Shown one piece after another: positions 1 to 8,100 of a stretch of DNA of 17,938 nucleotides. Position 1 is the stretch's first letter. The number at the start of each line of letters is the position of its first letter. Position numbers and translations under genes: made by a program. The stretch spans positions 1 through 17,938 of the forward strand of contig JAEXAJ010000149.1 of assembly GCA_023458215.1 (NCBI GenBank). Reading direction: 5' to 3'. This DNA is from Bacteroidota bacterium. Its GTDB lineage: Bacteria; Bacteroidota; Bacteroidia; Bacteroidales; Bacteroidaceae. The notes beneath the pieces are model-generated. The model worked only from the letters and a program-made list of their open reading frames with translations, did no database searches and was not told the origin of the DNA.

Positions 1-24
1 CCGGTTCGACCCCGGGTCTGGGTA
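1..24 (+). tRNA. 3' end of a tRNA gene (partial, isotype uncertain)
   Basis: The first bases form the 3' half of a tRNA T arm: stem CCGG, loop TTCGACC, stem CCGG plus one G whose partner lies outside the window. After it come seven acceptor-stem bases (TCTGGGT) and A as discriminator base at 24. CCA is not encoded. The anticodon lies upstream of the window, so the isotype cannot be read. A 5' acceptor strand resembling GCCCAGA with discriminator A would suit tRNA-Leu, but that is a guess. A terminator follows at once, supporting a transcript ending here. Confidence 0.75.
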
Positions 25-30
25 CTGAAG

Positions 31-66
31 CGGAGAAAGTTGAAAAACTCTCTCCGTTCTTCTTTT
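31..66 (+). terminator. Rho-independent terminator of the tRNA transcript
   Basis: Bases 31-56 form a hairpin with six pairs (CGGAGA/TCTCCG), one A-C mismatch, four more pairs (AGTT/AACT) and a GAAA tetraloop. A T-rich tract (TTCTTCTTTT) follows at 57-66. It lies seven bases after the tRNA end, as expected for the end of a tRNA operon. Confidence 0.85.
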
Positions 67-138
67 CTACCCCTCGTAACGGATCAATGGCTCAATGTAA
101 AAACGGATTCATTAGCATCAGAGTAGCACTTTTATATT

Positions 139-157
139 TTGCTTTTTGGAAAAGCAA
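139..157. other. Small inverted repeat downstream of the fimbrial gene
   Basis: TTGCTTTT and AAAAGCAA form an eight-pair stem with a TGG loop. It lies 3' of the - strand fimbrial lipoprotein gene and may help end that transcript. On the - strand it is followed by AATATAAAAG rather than a clear U tract, so it is a weak terminator candidate. Confidence 0.35.
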
Positions 158-187
158 GACTCAATCTTTATTCAATAATCTGCTTTT

Positions 188-1147
188 TCAACTTAATATG
201 GGTATATCAATTGTTTGACTTGACTCGTTCCAGTTGTCGATAGTGAAACTGCCCGATGACTCTTCAGAGAAAATATCACCAAGAGTTAGGGTAAGGGTCA
301 ATTTGGTGTTGGCAGTTAAAGGACTGTCCAGCGTTTGTTTAAACGTTTTCAGCGTACCGTTTTTCAGCATTATGGTCAATTGGAATTCCGGTTTGCCAAT
401 GGATGGGAAGAGCATGACGGTGGCATTGCTCATTTGTGTACCATCTACCGATCGTACTAACGGGAAAGATACTGTACGCGGATTGCCTTGAGGACGTCCT
501 GTATAAGCATTCAACTGTTCGGATATGTTAGTGACACGGACAAACATACTATCTATACTGGAACTAAGAATGCCATTATCTTTATTCTTTACGGTAACTT
601 TCAGGCCGGCTACTACCCGTTGCAAGGATGCTTTTAAATCTTCTGTGCCAATGTTGGCGGGTTGGGTGGCGTGTACCAGATCAAATACCGGATAATAAGT
701 CGTATCAGCACTTATTTTGTAAAGTCCGAAAGACTGCTTGGACATGTCTCCACCTATAATATATACCGGTTCTTGCATAGCCGGATAAGCATAAATGGGA
801 GTTTCATATTTTGGAGTACCCCAATAAATCATATTGTATGTTCCGGTTGGCAAAGATAACTCCCGATTGATCGCTTCGTTGTAGAAAGTACCGTCTTTTA
901 CCTGATATTGGGCATAAAGAGGAGTTAGCTTGTTATTTATATAGTTTCCGAAATAGATAGAGGTACCCGCATTACATGGAGATATAGTCAGTATACCGGT
1001 CAAAGGACTTTGACCGCTGGAGGTCACTACATCCATGTAAATCTTAGGAGTGATTAAGGCAGTATCTTCCGGACATGTAGCCGGGTCATCATTCGAGCAG
1101 CTAGCCGATAGTGCGGCAAAGGCTGCATATATTATTAATTTCTTCAT
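188..1147 (-). CDS. FimB/Mfa2-like fimbrillin-family lipoprotein
   Basis: A 319-residue secreted lipoprotein. The signal peptide ends in a lipobox (LSAS before C17), and the next residues, SNDDP, are acidic, as in Bacteroides lipoproteins exported to the cell surface. The body is beta-rich with two fimbrillin-like halves. The last strand contains the pattern DNW followed by IDI, common near the C terminus of FimA/FimB/Mfa-type proteins. Proteins of this type anchor or cap type V fimbriae, or act as stand-alone surface adhesins. No other fimbrial subunit gene is seen in the window, so a role as an assembly anchor cannot be shown. The gene lies 71 bases after the acyltransferase gene on the same strand and could be co-transcribed; no consensus promoter is seen just upstream. 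The family call is by sequence style, not by a search. Confidence 0.7.
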   Translation of the reverse strand: MKKLIIYAAFAALSASCSNDDPATCPEDTALITPKIYMDVVTSSGQSPLTGILTISPCNAGTSIYFGNYINNKLTPLYAQYQVKDGTFYNEAINRELSLPTGTYNMIYWGTPKYETPIYAYPAMQEPVYIIGGDMSKQSFGLYKISADTTYYPVFDLVHATQPANIGTEDLKASLQRVVAGLKVTVKNKDNGILSSSIDSMFVRVTNISEQLNAYTGRPQGNPRTVSFPLVRSVDGTQMSNATVMLFPSIGKPEFQLTIMLKNGTLKTFKQTLDSPLTANTKLTLTLTLGDIFSEESSGSFTIDNWNESSQTIDIPILS

Positions 1148-1159
1148 GATTTGTTAAGT

Positions 1160-1191
1160 TTTAGGTTGTTAGTAACAGAGAACAGCCTAAA
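1160..1191. other. Inverted repeat between acyltransferase and fimbrial genes
   Basis: TTTAGGTTGTT and AACAGCCTAAA pair over eleven positions (one G-U) around a ten-base loop. It lies in the gap between the two - strand genes, just upstream of the fimbrial start codon. No U tract follows it in the - direction. It could shape the 5' leader of the fimbrial message, protect an mRNA end, or partly terminate the upstream transcript. Confidence 0.45.
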
Positions 1192-1218
1192 GATTAAAAA
1201 GTTCTGAGACTTTGAAGA

Positions 1219-2151
1219 TTATGCGGTTGGTTTCTTGCCACGAAACCAATAGGATAAGTTTAGCTTATCCATGCACCATGCAGTGAATAAACTTCCGCTA
1301 GTAACAAGGGTTGTTGATACACACAAAAAACATAAACCGGATGGATCAAAAGAAAATAGAGGTATTAGAACTTTGACTGTTATGGTAAAAATAGGAGAGA
1401 ATAATAGTATGGATAAAGTGTTCTTTCCTATAAAATGCAAAATGCACTTTATTTTTTCGGGTATATAACAATATACTTTCAGGGAGAGACTTATGGAAAG
1501 ATAGGTTATGATGATTCCTGCTAAAGTGAATCTATTCAAGTTTAGGGGGTAATAAGTTAATATGAGGAATGGGAATGCACTTAAAAAAGAAGGTTGGAAA
1601 ACGGATAGAAAATCTTTGTTGCATTGCCTGATAATGATTCCTATCATAAAGTAGACGGCATTGGCCATTGAAATGAGATGAAACCAATAGGATAGTAGCC
1701 AGAAGTTAATTCCTATTATAATGAAGAAAGAAACTTCATTCATCCGGGTGCGGATTCTGCCGGTTACATAATAAATAGAATAACAAAAGATTAGGGTATG
1801 TAAATACCAATAAGGTCCAATCGGCGACACAAAAACTTTATTCAATAATAAGGGTATAGAAACGTTTTCTACTTTTTCACGCACAGGTAATATTGCCGAC
1901 ATTAAGACATAACCTGTTTCCATGATCGCATAAGGAATGAAAAGCCATAGTATTGAAAAGATAAACTGCTTTTTCTCCTTTTTAATGTTAGCCAAATAGC
2001 CTGATATGATTAGAAAGGCAGGCATGTGAAAGGTGTAAACGATTTGTTTTACATAAGGATACTTGTCCCCGATGTATGCTAAATGAAAGATAACCATCAG
2101 AATGATAAACACACTTCTTAGATAGTCTATCTGATAGATTCGATTTGCCAT
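1219..2151 (-). CDS. Membrane acyltransferase, AT3 (OafA/YrhL-like) family
   Basis: A 310-residue polytopic membrane protein, very hydrophobic, with roughly ten predicted membrane segments. The N terminus carries the AT3 hallmark: R12 and H23 are separated by exactly ten residues (R-x10-H), and the later segment FHMPAFLIISGYL matches the family's second conserved stretch. Such enzymes move acetyl or other acyl groups from the cytoplasmic side to sugars of surface polysaccharides, O-antigen, capsule or peptidoglycan on the periplasmic side. The acceptor cannot be read from sequence. It has no fused SGNH domain, so it is the short form of the family. It starts 15 bases after the methyltransferase stop codon, which argues for co-transcription and possibly a shared substrate. 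By eye the gene is more A+T-rich than the glycosidase genes in the window, which is common for surface-polysaccharide genes. Confidence 0.85.
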   Translation of the reverse strand: MANRIYQIDYLRSVFIILMVIFHLAYIGDKYPYVKQIVYTFHMPAFLIISGYLANIKKEKKQFIFSILWLFIPYAIMETGYVLMSAILPVREKVENVSIPLLLNKVFVSPIGPYWYLHTLIFCYSIYYVTGRIRTRMNEVSFFIIIGINFWLLSYWFHLISMANAVYFMIGIIIRQCNKDFLSVFQPSFLSAFPFLILTYYPLNLNRFTLAGIIITYLSISLSLKVYCYIPEKIKCILHFIGKNTLSILLFSPIFTITVKVLIPLFSFDPSGLCFLCVSTTLVTSGSLFTAWCMDKLNLSYWFRGKKPTA

Positions 2152-2166
2152 ATCCTTGTAATATAA

Positions 2167-2952
2167 TCATTTAGTATTCTCTTTCTCCAATATATAGAAG
2201 CAGCTTGTGCTAAAGAAGTTTCTCAGGTATGGAATGGAAGATATTATTTTATTTAATTTTCGCGGAGCTAAGCCGAACTTAACCTCATAGTGCGGATTTA
2301 TGAAATATAGTTGTTGGCTTATGATCCGGTATCCTGTACTGTTAACCAGATTTCTGAATGTCTCAATAGTGCATTTCGTTGCTTTGATACTCAATAACTC
2401 CTTCACTACATCTTCTTTTTCACCACAGGCTTTTAGTATCCATTTATATAAACTACGGGGCAGCAGATGAATGAAAGGAAAATGAGAAATGAGCTTTCCC
2501 CGGGCAATCTGCTGATGCCCGCCAAACGGCATTTGCCAGGCCGGGAAGGCGATAAATAGGACTCCTTTGGTCGATAAGTAACTTTTTATGCCGGATAGAA
2601 AAAGGGCTTTGTTCTCAATATGTTCAATTACATCGTGTATTAGGATAAGGGAAAAATGACCTTTCAATACCCTTAACTCAAAAATATCTGATGCAATAAA
2701 GATGCCCTTTTGATCTTTTTCATTGAAGAATGTTCGCGCTTGTTTTATTCTTGAAGTATCTATGTCAACTCCGATAGTCTCACTACCCGATTCGGCAAAA
2801 GGGAGTAGATTACCTCCTTCACCGCAACCTACTTCCAGTACATTTGTCGGAAGGAAGCCGGTGACTTTTTGAATATATGGAATATAATAGTTCTTGCTGG
2901 TCCGTGATTGTTCCTCAAAATAACGTTTACGGTTGATATGTCTTTCATGCAT
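2167..2952 (-). CDS. Class I SAM-dependent methyltransferase
   Basis: A soluble Rossmann-fold methyltransferase of the UbiE/Methyltransf_11 type. Numbered from the upstream ATG at 2973, motif I is VLEVGCGEGG at 45-54, the acidic SAM-ribose residue is in IGVDID near 70, an adenine-contact Asp lies near 96, and HDVIEHI spans 113-119. I chose the ATG at 2952 because GGAG lies seven bases before it, giving 261 residues starting MHERHINRKRYFEEQ. The ATG at 2973 would add seven residues and cannot be excluded. The substrate is unknown. The close coupling to the acyltransferase gene suggests a small molecule, sugar or lipid of the envelope, but that is inference. There is about 82 bases to the upstream sigma gene and no consensus promoter there, so read-through from that gene is likely. 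Confidence 0.85.
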   Translation of the reverse strand: MHERHINRKRYFEEQSRTSKNYYIPYIQKVTGFLPTNVLEVGCGEGGNLLPFAESGSETIGVDIDTSRIKQARTFFNEKDQKGIFIASDIFELRVLKGHFSLILIHDVIEHIENKALFLSGIKSYLSTKGVLFIAFPAWQMPFGGHQQIARGKLISHFPFIHLLPRSLYKWILKACGEKEDVVKELLSIKATKCTIETFRNLVNSTGYRIISQQLYFINPHYEVKFGLAPRKLNKIISSIPYLRNFFSTSCFYILEKENTK

Positions 2953-3034
2953 TTTCTTTCTCCATTTTATCATTATCTATATTATAGGATAAACTTTTGT
3001 GAGGAAGACTGCGTGACTGACTCGAATTAATGCT

Positions 3035-4681
3035 TTACCAACTGAAGCGTACTCCGAAAGGAACGGTGAATGTTACCGGATGCTCCTTGCGGATGGTGCG
3101 TAGCTCACTTTCGTCGGGGATATAATAATTGATCGTTGGTTCTACATAAAAACTGGTATGAGGCGTGAAATGATATTGCACGCCCATACTTGCATTAATA
3201 GACCATTGTAAAGGTACATCTAATGATTGCTTGCTTATGTTCATCGGAATGCTATCTGTAATATGGTCGGTGCGTAAGGTTCCTTTAAGTGGAATGCCTA
3301 CTTGTACGCCCGCTGTAGAGTAGAATGAAAGTCTTCGGTAATTTCTCCAACGGTAAGAAACGCGTAGAGGAATATCCAGATAATGAATCTTTTGTGTTTC
3401 CTGAATACGATATTCTTCGCCTGTGGTAAATTCCGATTTCAGGAAAGTATATTGCAATCCGGTTTCCAGGCTCCAGCGTTCGTTGAGCTTTTTGTTCACT
3501 GAAAGCCCAATGGTGATGGGAGCATCATGGTGTTGATGCTCTACAATTTGTCCCTTGTTATTCTTGGCAATCTCCATTAATGCGATCGAATCTCCCAAGG
3601 TACCTTCCTGATAGCGGGTATTCAGATAGGTATAGTAATCTTCCCATGTGCTAACTTGTTGTGGAAAATCGGAACCTATCCCACTGTCAGAATGAGGGGT
3701 TGCAATTAATTTGTATAAGCTCTGAGCCAGTTGCGGCCCTACTGATCCGGCCAATATAAGTTTCCACTTCATGGCTTTTTTTATTCGCTGCATGACGATG
3801 AACTTCTCTGCCGGACGAGGCTCGGAGATGGTGACTTCCGAGGATTCGGAAATATCGGACGGTTTGGTAACCGGTGGTATGGTTGCTGCGATATCTTTCA
3901 TGGATAGAGTAGACGGAGCTTTTTCTGTAGGCACCGGTAGTAGCGGAGCTATGGTTAGAGCCGGTAGTTGCGACTGTGCATCTTTTCGGCGGCATATTTC
4001 CGGTTGCAGAGAATTGGCTTTTGCATTTACTTCTTTCTTTTCTTCTTTTAAGCATGGCGATACGATCTTTGAGGAAATGTCTTGCTTCCTTTTCCAATAA
4101 GTTGGATTATGGAACAATGGAATGAGAGCCAGCACTATCAAGATCAGAATCAATCGATAGTTGAGAATCATCTTTTTCAACATCACTTTGGCCCGGTGTA
4201 GTTGTGAAGACGATGAGTGGGGAGCAATATTTAATAGTTCACCTATCTCTTTATGAGGTAACCCTTCGAGTACTGCTAGTTTGAATACCTTTGAATAGCC
4301 TTCGGGTAGGTGTTCCACCAATTCCATCATTTGATCGTATGAAATGAAATCGGTTTTAAAGGGGCTTTCCAGCGGTTCGTCTTCTTCGGATATTTCAGAC
4401 AAGGGAACTGTATGGAGTGCATTGTTCTGGTTGAGGTAACGAAGTGCGATATTCTTCATGATGACCCCCATCCAACTTTCCAGTTTTTCTGGATTGCGTA
4501 AAGAACCAATAGAAGTGAAGATTACAATAAAACCGTCATGGAGCAGATCTTGTGCAATTTGCCTTTCGGATACATAGCAAAGGCATATTCTCATCATCTT
4601 TTCTGAATATGTTTTGTAGAGCAAGTTTAAAGCCTGCTCATCTCCTTTCTGACACCGTTCTACAAAATCTTTTCTATCCAT
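3035..4681 (-). CDS. ECF sigma factor fused to outer-membrane beta-barrel domain
   Basis: A single open frame of 548 residues joins two normally separate proteins. Residues 5-90 are sigma region 2 (DLLHDGFIVIF near 45-55, WMGVIMKNIALRYL near 70-83). Residues 115-170 are region 4 (LPEGYSKVFKLAVLEGLPHKE, then IAPHSSSSQLHRAK). A hydrophobic membrane segment follows at about 176-191, after a run of basic residues, placing the sigma domain in the cytoplasm. Residues 192-300 are a proline-rich, low-complexity linker. From about 305 the sequence resembles a PorT/OMP_b-brl type barrel: alternating beta strands, LNERWSLETGLQYTFLKSEF near 399-418, and a C-terminal aromatic W548 as in outer-membrane beta-signals. 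ECF factors are usually about 180 residues, so this is about three times the normal length. No stop codon or internal restart breaks it. As inferred, it could span both membranes. It heads the four-gene - strand run. Confidence 0.85.
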   Translation of the reverse strand: MDRKDFVERCQKGDEQALNLLYKTYSEKMMRICLCYVSERQIAQDLLHDGFIVIFTSIGSLRNPEKLESWMGVIMKNIALRYLNQNNALHTVPLSEISEEDEPLESPFKTDFISYDQMMELVEHLPEGYSKVFKLAVLEGLPHKEIGELLNIAPHSSSSQLHRAKVMLKKMILNYRLILILIVLALIPLFHNPTYWKRKQDISSKIVSPCLKEEKKEVNAKANSLQPEICRRKDAQSQLPALTIAPLLPVPTEKAPSTLSMKDIAATIPPVTKPSDISESSEVTISEPRPAEKFIVMQRIKKAMKWKLILAGSVGPQLAQSLYKLIATPHSDSGIGSDFPQQVSTWEDYYTYLNTRYQEGTLGDSIALMEIAKNNKGQIVEHQHHDAPITIGLSVNKKLNERWSLETGLQYTFLKSEFTTGEEYRIQETQKIHYLDIPLRVSYRWRNYRRLSFYSTAGVQVGIPLKGTLRTDHITDSIPMNISKQSLDVPLQWSINASMGVQYHFTPHTSFYVEPTINYYIPDESELRTIRKEHPVTFTVPFGVRFSW

Positions 4682-4697
4682 ATTTTAATTAGATGAG

Positions 4698-4705
4698 CAA
4701 AGATA
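4698..4705 (-). promoter_or_regulatory. Candidate -7 box upstream of the sigma/barrel gene
   Basis: On the - strand these bases read TATCTTTG, an exact match to the Bacteroides -7 consensus TAnnTTTG. Transcription would start near 4691, leaving a leader of only about ten bases. No matching TTTG -33 element is seen at the expected distance, so support is limited to this one box. Confidence 0.4.
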
Positions 4706-4743
4706 GAAAAGACTGCATGGACTTTATACTTTTAACATTTCCT

Positions 4744-4831
4744 CCTCGGTACCGGTCGATGTGTTCCTAGGTGTCGGTCGATGCGTTCCTCGGTGCCGAA
4801 CAATGTGTTCCTCGGTGCGGAACAAATTGCT
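4744..4831. repeat. Four-copy 22-bp imperfect tandem repeat
   Basis: Four consecutive 22-base units start at 4744, 4766, 4788 and 4810. Each starts with CCT and the first three share the pattern CCTNGGTNNCG...ATG.GTT. Neighbouring units agree at 18, 16 and 18 of 22 positions. Spanning the joint into the last unit, GTTCC and GGAAC form a short dyad. The array lies between the divergent sigma/barrel and SusC genes. The 22-base period is close to two helical turns, so a repeated regulator site is possible. There are no spacers, so it is not a CRISPR array. Confidence 0.85.
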
Positions 4832-5043
4832 GTATTTCTTCTTCTGATGAGCTGAACGGGAAATATTTGATACGGAGTTGGTGCAATTTGCTGCTTTTAG
4901 ATAAAAATACTTCCCCTTTCAGAAGGTGTTTTGGATGGGATGGAAACAAATTATACCTTTATTAGTAACATTTCGGAGGGTTGCCTTAACCAATCTGTAT
5001 CCTATACATAACAATTTCTCGGCTCACTTTGCTTGATGGTTTA
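4832..5043. other. Intergenic DNA with no recognised feature
   Basis: This part of the divergent intergenic region holds no credible gene, RNA or strong hairpin that I can see. The small open frames crossing it read through the tandem repeats and resemble no protein. Confidence 0.6.
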
Positions 5044-5051
5044 TACATTTG
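5044..5051 (+). promoter_or_regulatory. Candidate -7 box for the susC operon
   Basis: TACATTTG matches the Bacteroides -7 consensus TAnnTTTG exactly. Transcription would start near 5058, giving a leader of about 63 bases before the susC ATG. A TTTG lies at 5028-5031, but only 12 bases upstream, shorter than the usual spacing of about 17-20. The -33 element is therefore poor, which would suit a promoter needing an activator. Confidence 0.5.
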
Positions 5052-5120
5052 CATCAGATTTCTTTTGCATACGAAAAGCAAGCAATAAAATCTTTGATAT
5101 TAACCATTAAACAATGTACA

Positions 5121-8100
5121 ATGAGAAAGACATTTTTGGAAAAGTGCATAAATCTGCATTTATGCCGTGTTGCATTGGTACTGCTGATGCTGGTACCTGT
5201 TAGTCTTTGGGCTAACCCTTCTCAAAACAAAACCATTACGGGAGTTGTGACATCCGGTACAGACAATGAACCATTGATTGGTGTCAGTGTTCAGGTAAAA
5301 GAAACTTCTACAGGTGGTATCACCGACATGGACGGTCGGTATTCCGTAAGTGCCCAGTCAGGGCAAACGCTGGTATTCTCCTATATCGGCTACACTTCTC
5401 AAGAAATTAAAGTAGGTGCTTCTTCTGTTATCAATGTTTCTTTGAAAGAAGATACGGAGATGTTGGACGAAGTAGTAGTGGTGGGTTACGGTGTTCAGAA
5501 GAAGAAACTGGTAACGGGTGCTACCGTTCAGGTGAAAGGTGATAACATCGCCAAACTGAACACTACGAATCCTTTGCAAGCTATGCAAGGACAGACACCC
5601 GGGGTCAACATTGCTTCTACTTCCGGTCAGCCGGGTGCAGACATGAAGGTGACGATTCGTGGTTTGGGTACGGTAGGTAATTCACAACCTTTATACCTTA
5701 TTGATGGTGTAGGTGGTGATATTTCTACATTGAATCCTGCGGATATTGAGAGTATCGACGTTCTGAAAGATGCCGCTTCGGCTGCCATCTACGGTGCGCA
5801 GGCTGCCAATGGCGTAGTGCTGATTACTACAAAACAAGGAAAAGAAGGTAAGGCTCAAGTATCTTTTGATGCTTATTATGGTATACAGAATGTACCTCGT
5901 ACTGCAAATATGCTGAATGCAGAACAGTATATGGTTATCATGAATGAGCAGGCAGTAAACAGTGGAAGTGCGCCTTTCGATTGGAGCCAATACAAATCAA
6001 TTTATGATGCAAATGGCAATATCTACGATACAGACTGGGTAGGCGCCATGTTTAAGGATAATGCTACCACTGAAAGCTATTCATTGGGTATTACGGGTGG
6101 GTCAGCCACTTCTACCTACGCGCTTTCTTTGGGCTATCTGAATCAAGAAGGTATCGTTGGTGGTGCGGATGTTTCTAACTATACGCGCTATAATTTTCGT
6201 ATTAACAGTGAACACAAATTGTTCAAAGATCTTTTGACAGTAGGTGAGCAAGTAAATTTTGTATATAAGCAGAACAATGGTATCGGTGTTGGAAATCAAT
6301 ATAACAATACATTGAGAGGAGCTTTTGGTGCGTCTCCGATTGTACCTATTTATAGCGACAATAATAAATACGATTCTCCGTATAATGATACAACCGATAG
6401 TGACTGGGTTAAAGGTGATGGCAATCCTTATGGTTCAATGATGACCAAAACCAATAATGAGAACAAAAGTGCCACATTCAGTGGTAATGTTTATGCTGAG
6501 CTGCGTCCCATTAAGAACTTGAAAATACGTACAACCTTTGGAGCGGTTTATGGCTCAAGCGAATACCGTGATTTTACTCCGCTTTATCGTTTCAGTATAT
6601 ACGACTATAATGATACCCGTACCAAGGTATCTCAGAACATGAACCATAGCTTGGGCATGACGTGGACTAATACGGCAACTTATGACTGGAAAATTAAGGA
6701 ACATGCATTTAATGCTTTGATTGGTATGGAGGCTTATCGTTACGAAGGTACTTATCTTAGCGGAGGAAATGGCACACTAAAAGAAGGGTTTGATGATTGG
6801 GAACATGCTTATGTAAGTAATGGAACGGCTTCTTCTTCTACAGATGGTTTGAGCGCATCGGGTAATCCGCACGACGAGGGTCGTAGTGTTTCTTATTTTG
6901 CTCGTTTAGGTTGGAACTGGAAAGAAACTTATATGATTAATGCCACTCTGCGTGCTGATGGTTCTTCCAAATTTGCTAGTGGAAAACGTTTCGGATATTT
7001 CCCTTCCGTATCTGCGGGTTGGACTATTTCAAATGAGAAATTCATGGAAAGCACACAAAGCTGGCTTGATTTCCTGAAAATTCGTGCCAGCTGGGGACAA
7101 GTGGGTAATCAGAACATCAAAAATTACCAGTATTTGGCTCCAATTAAGAATACCAATACTCATTATCTGTTTGGTAGTGGATTCAATGATGCAGGTGCTG
7201 CGGCTCAGTTGGCTACAAATTGGGGTGCATATCCGAGCCGCCTCTCTAATCCAAACCTGACATGGGAAACTTCCGAACAGACTAATATCGGTTTGGATGC
7301 CCGTTTCCTGGACAGCCGTTTGGGCTTTAATTTCGATTTTTACATCAAGAACACAAAAGACTGGTTAGTTGAGGCTCCTATTTTGGCTACAGCAGGTGCA
7401 GGAGCACCCTACATCAATGGTGGTAGTGTGAAAAACACCGGTGTGGAATTGGCTTTGACTTGGGATGACAATATTGGTAAGGATTTCCGTTACAATGTAG
7501 GAATTAATGGTGCTTTTAATAAGAATAAAGTAGGAGAAATTCCAACGGAAGACGGTATTATTCATGGTTCAAGTAACCAGCTTTATGATAATACTCCTGA
7601 ATTTTATCGTGCTGAAAATGGAATGCCTATCGGTTATTTCTGGGGATATAAAACTGCCGGTATCTTCCAGAATGAGCAGGAAATAAAGAGTTGGATTGCT
7701 GATGGTAACGGTATCCTTCAAAATGCTGTTCAGCCGGGTGATGTGCGTTACGTGGATATTAATCATGATGGAACTATCGATGATAAGGACAAAGTGAATC
7801 TCGGTAAAGGCATGCCTGATTTTACATTGGGGTTGAACCTTGGTTTTAGTTTTAAGAATTTCGATTTCTCTGTGGTTGCTAATGGGGCATTCGGACAACA
7901 GGTGGTTCAGAGTTATCGTCAGCATACCAGTAAGTATGCTAATTATACGACGGCTATTCTTGAACGCTGGACGGGTGAAGGGACAAGCAATAAAATACCT
8001 CGCCTTACTGAGCAGAACGTCAACTGGCAGTTCTCCGATCTTTTTATCCAAGATGGAGATTACCTGCGCATCAGCAATATCACTATTGGCTATGATTTCG

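Noticed and set aside
3687..4100. Overlapping frames on both strands within the sigma/barrel linker
   Set aside because: They arise because the linker is low in complexity. The sigma/barrel frame is continuous through it and has recognised domains on both sides.
4744..4831. CRISPR array
   Set aside because: The repeats are directly adjacent with no spacers, are imperfect, and no cas genes are nearby.
4771..4965. 64-codon + strand frame in the divergent intergenic region
   Set aside because: It starts with GTG inside the tandem repeats, and its sequence is just the translated repeats plus A+T-rich DNA. No ribosome site or similarity is seen.
5049..5120. 24-codon N-terminal extension of SusC from a TTG
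   Set aside because: The TTG lies inside the -7 promoter box, and the extension would bury the signal peptide. The ATG at 5121 gives a normal one.
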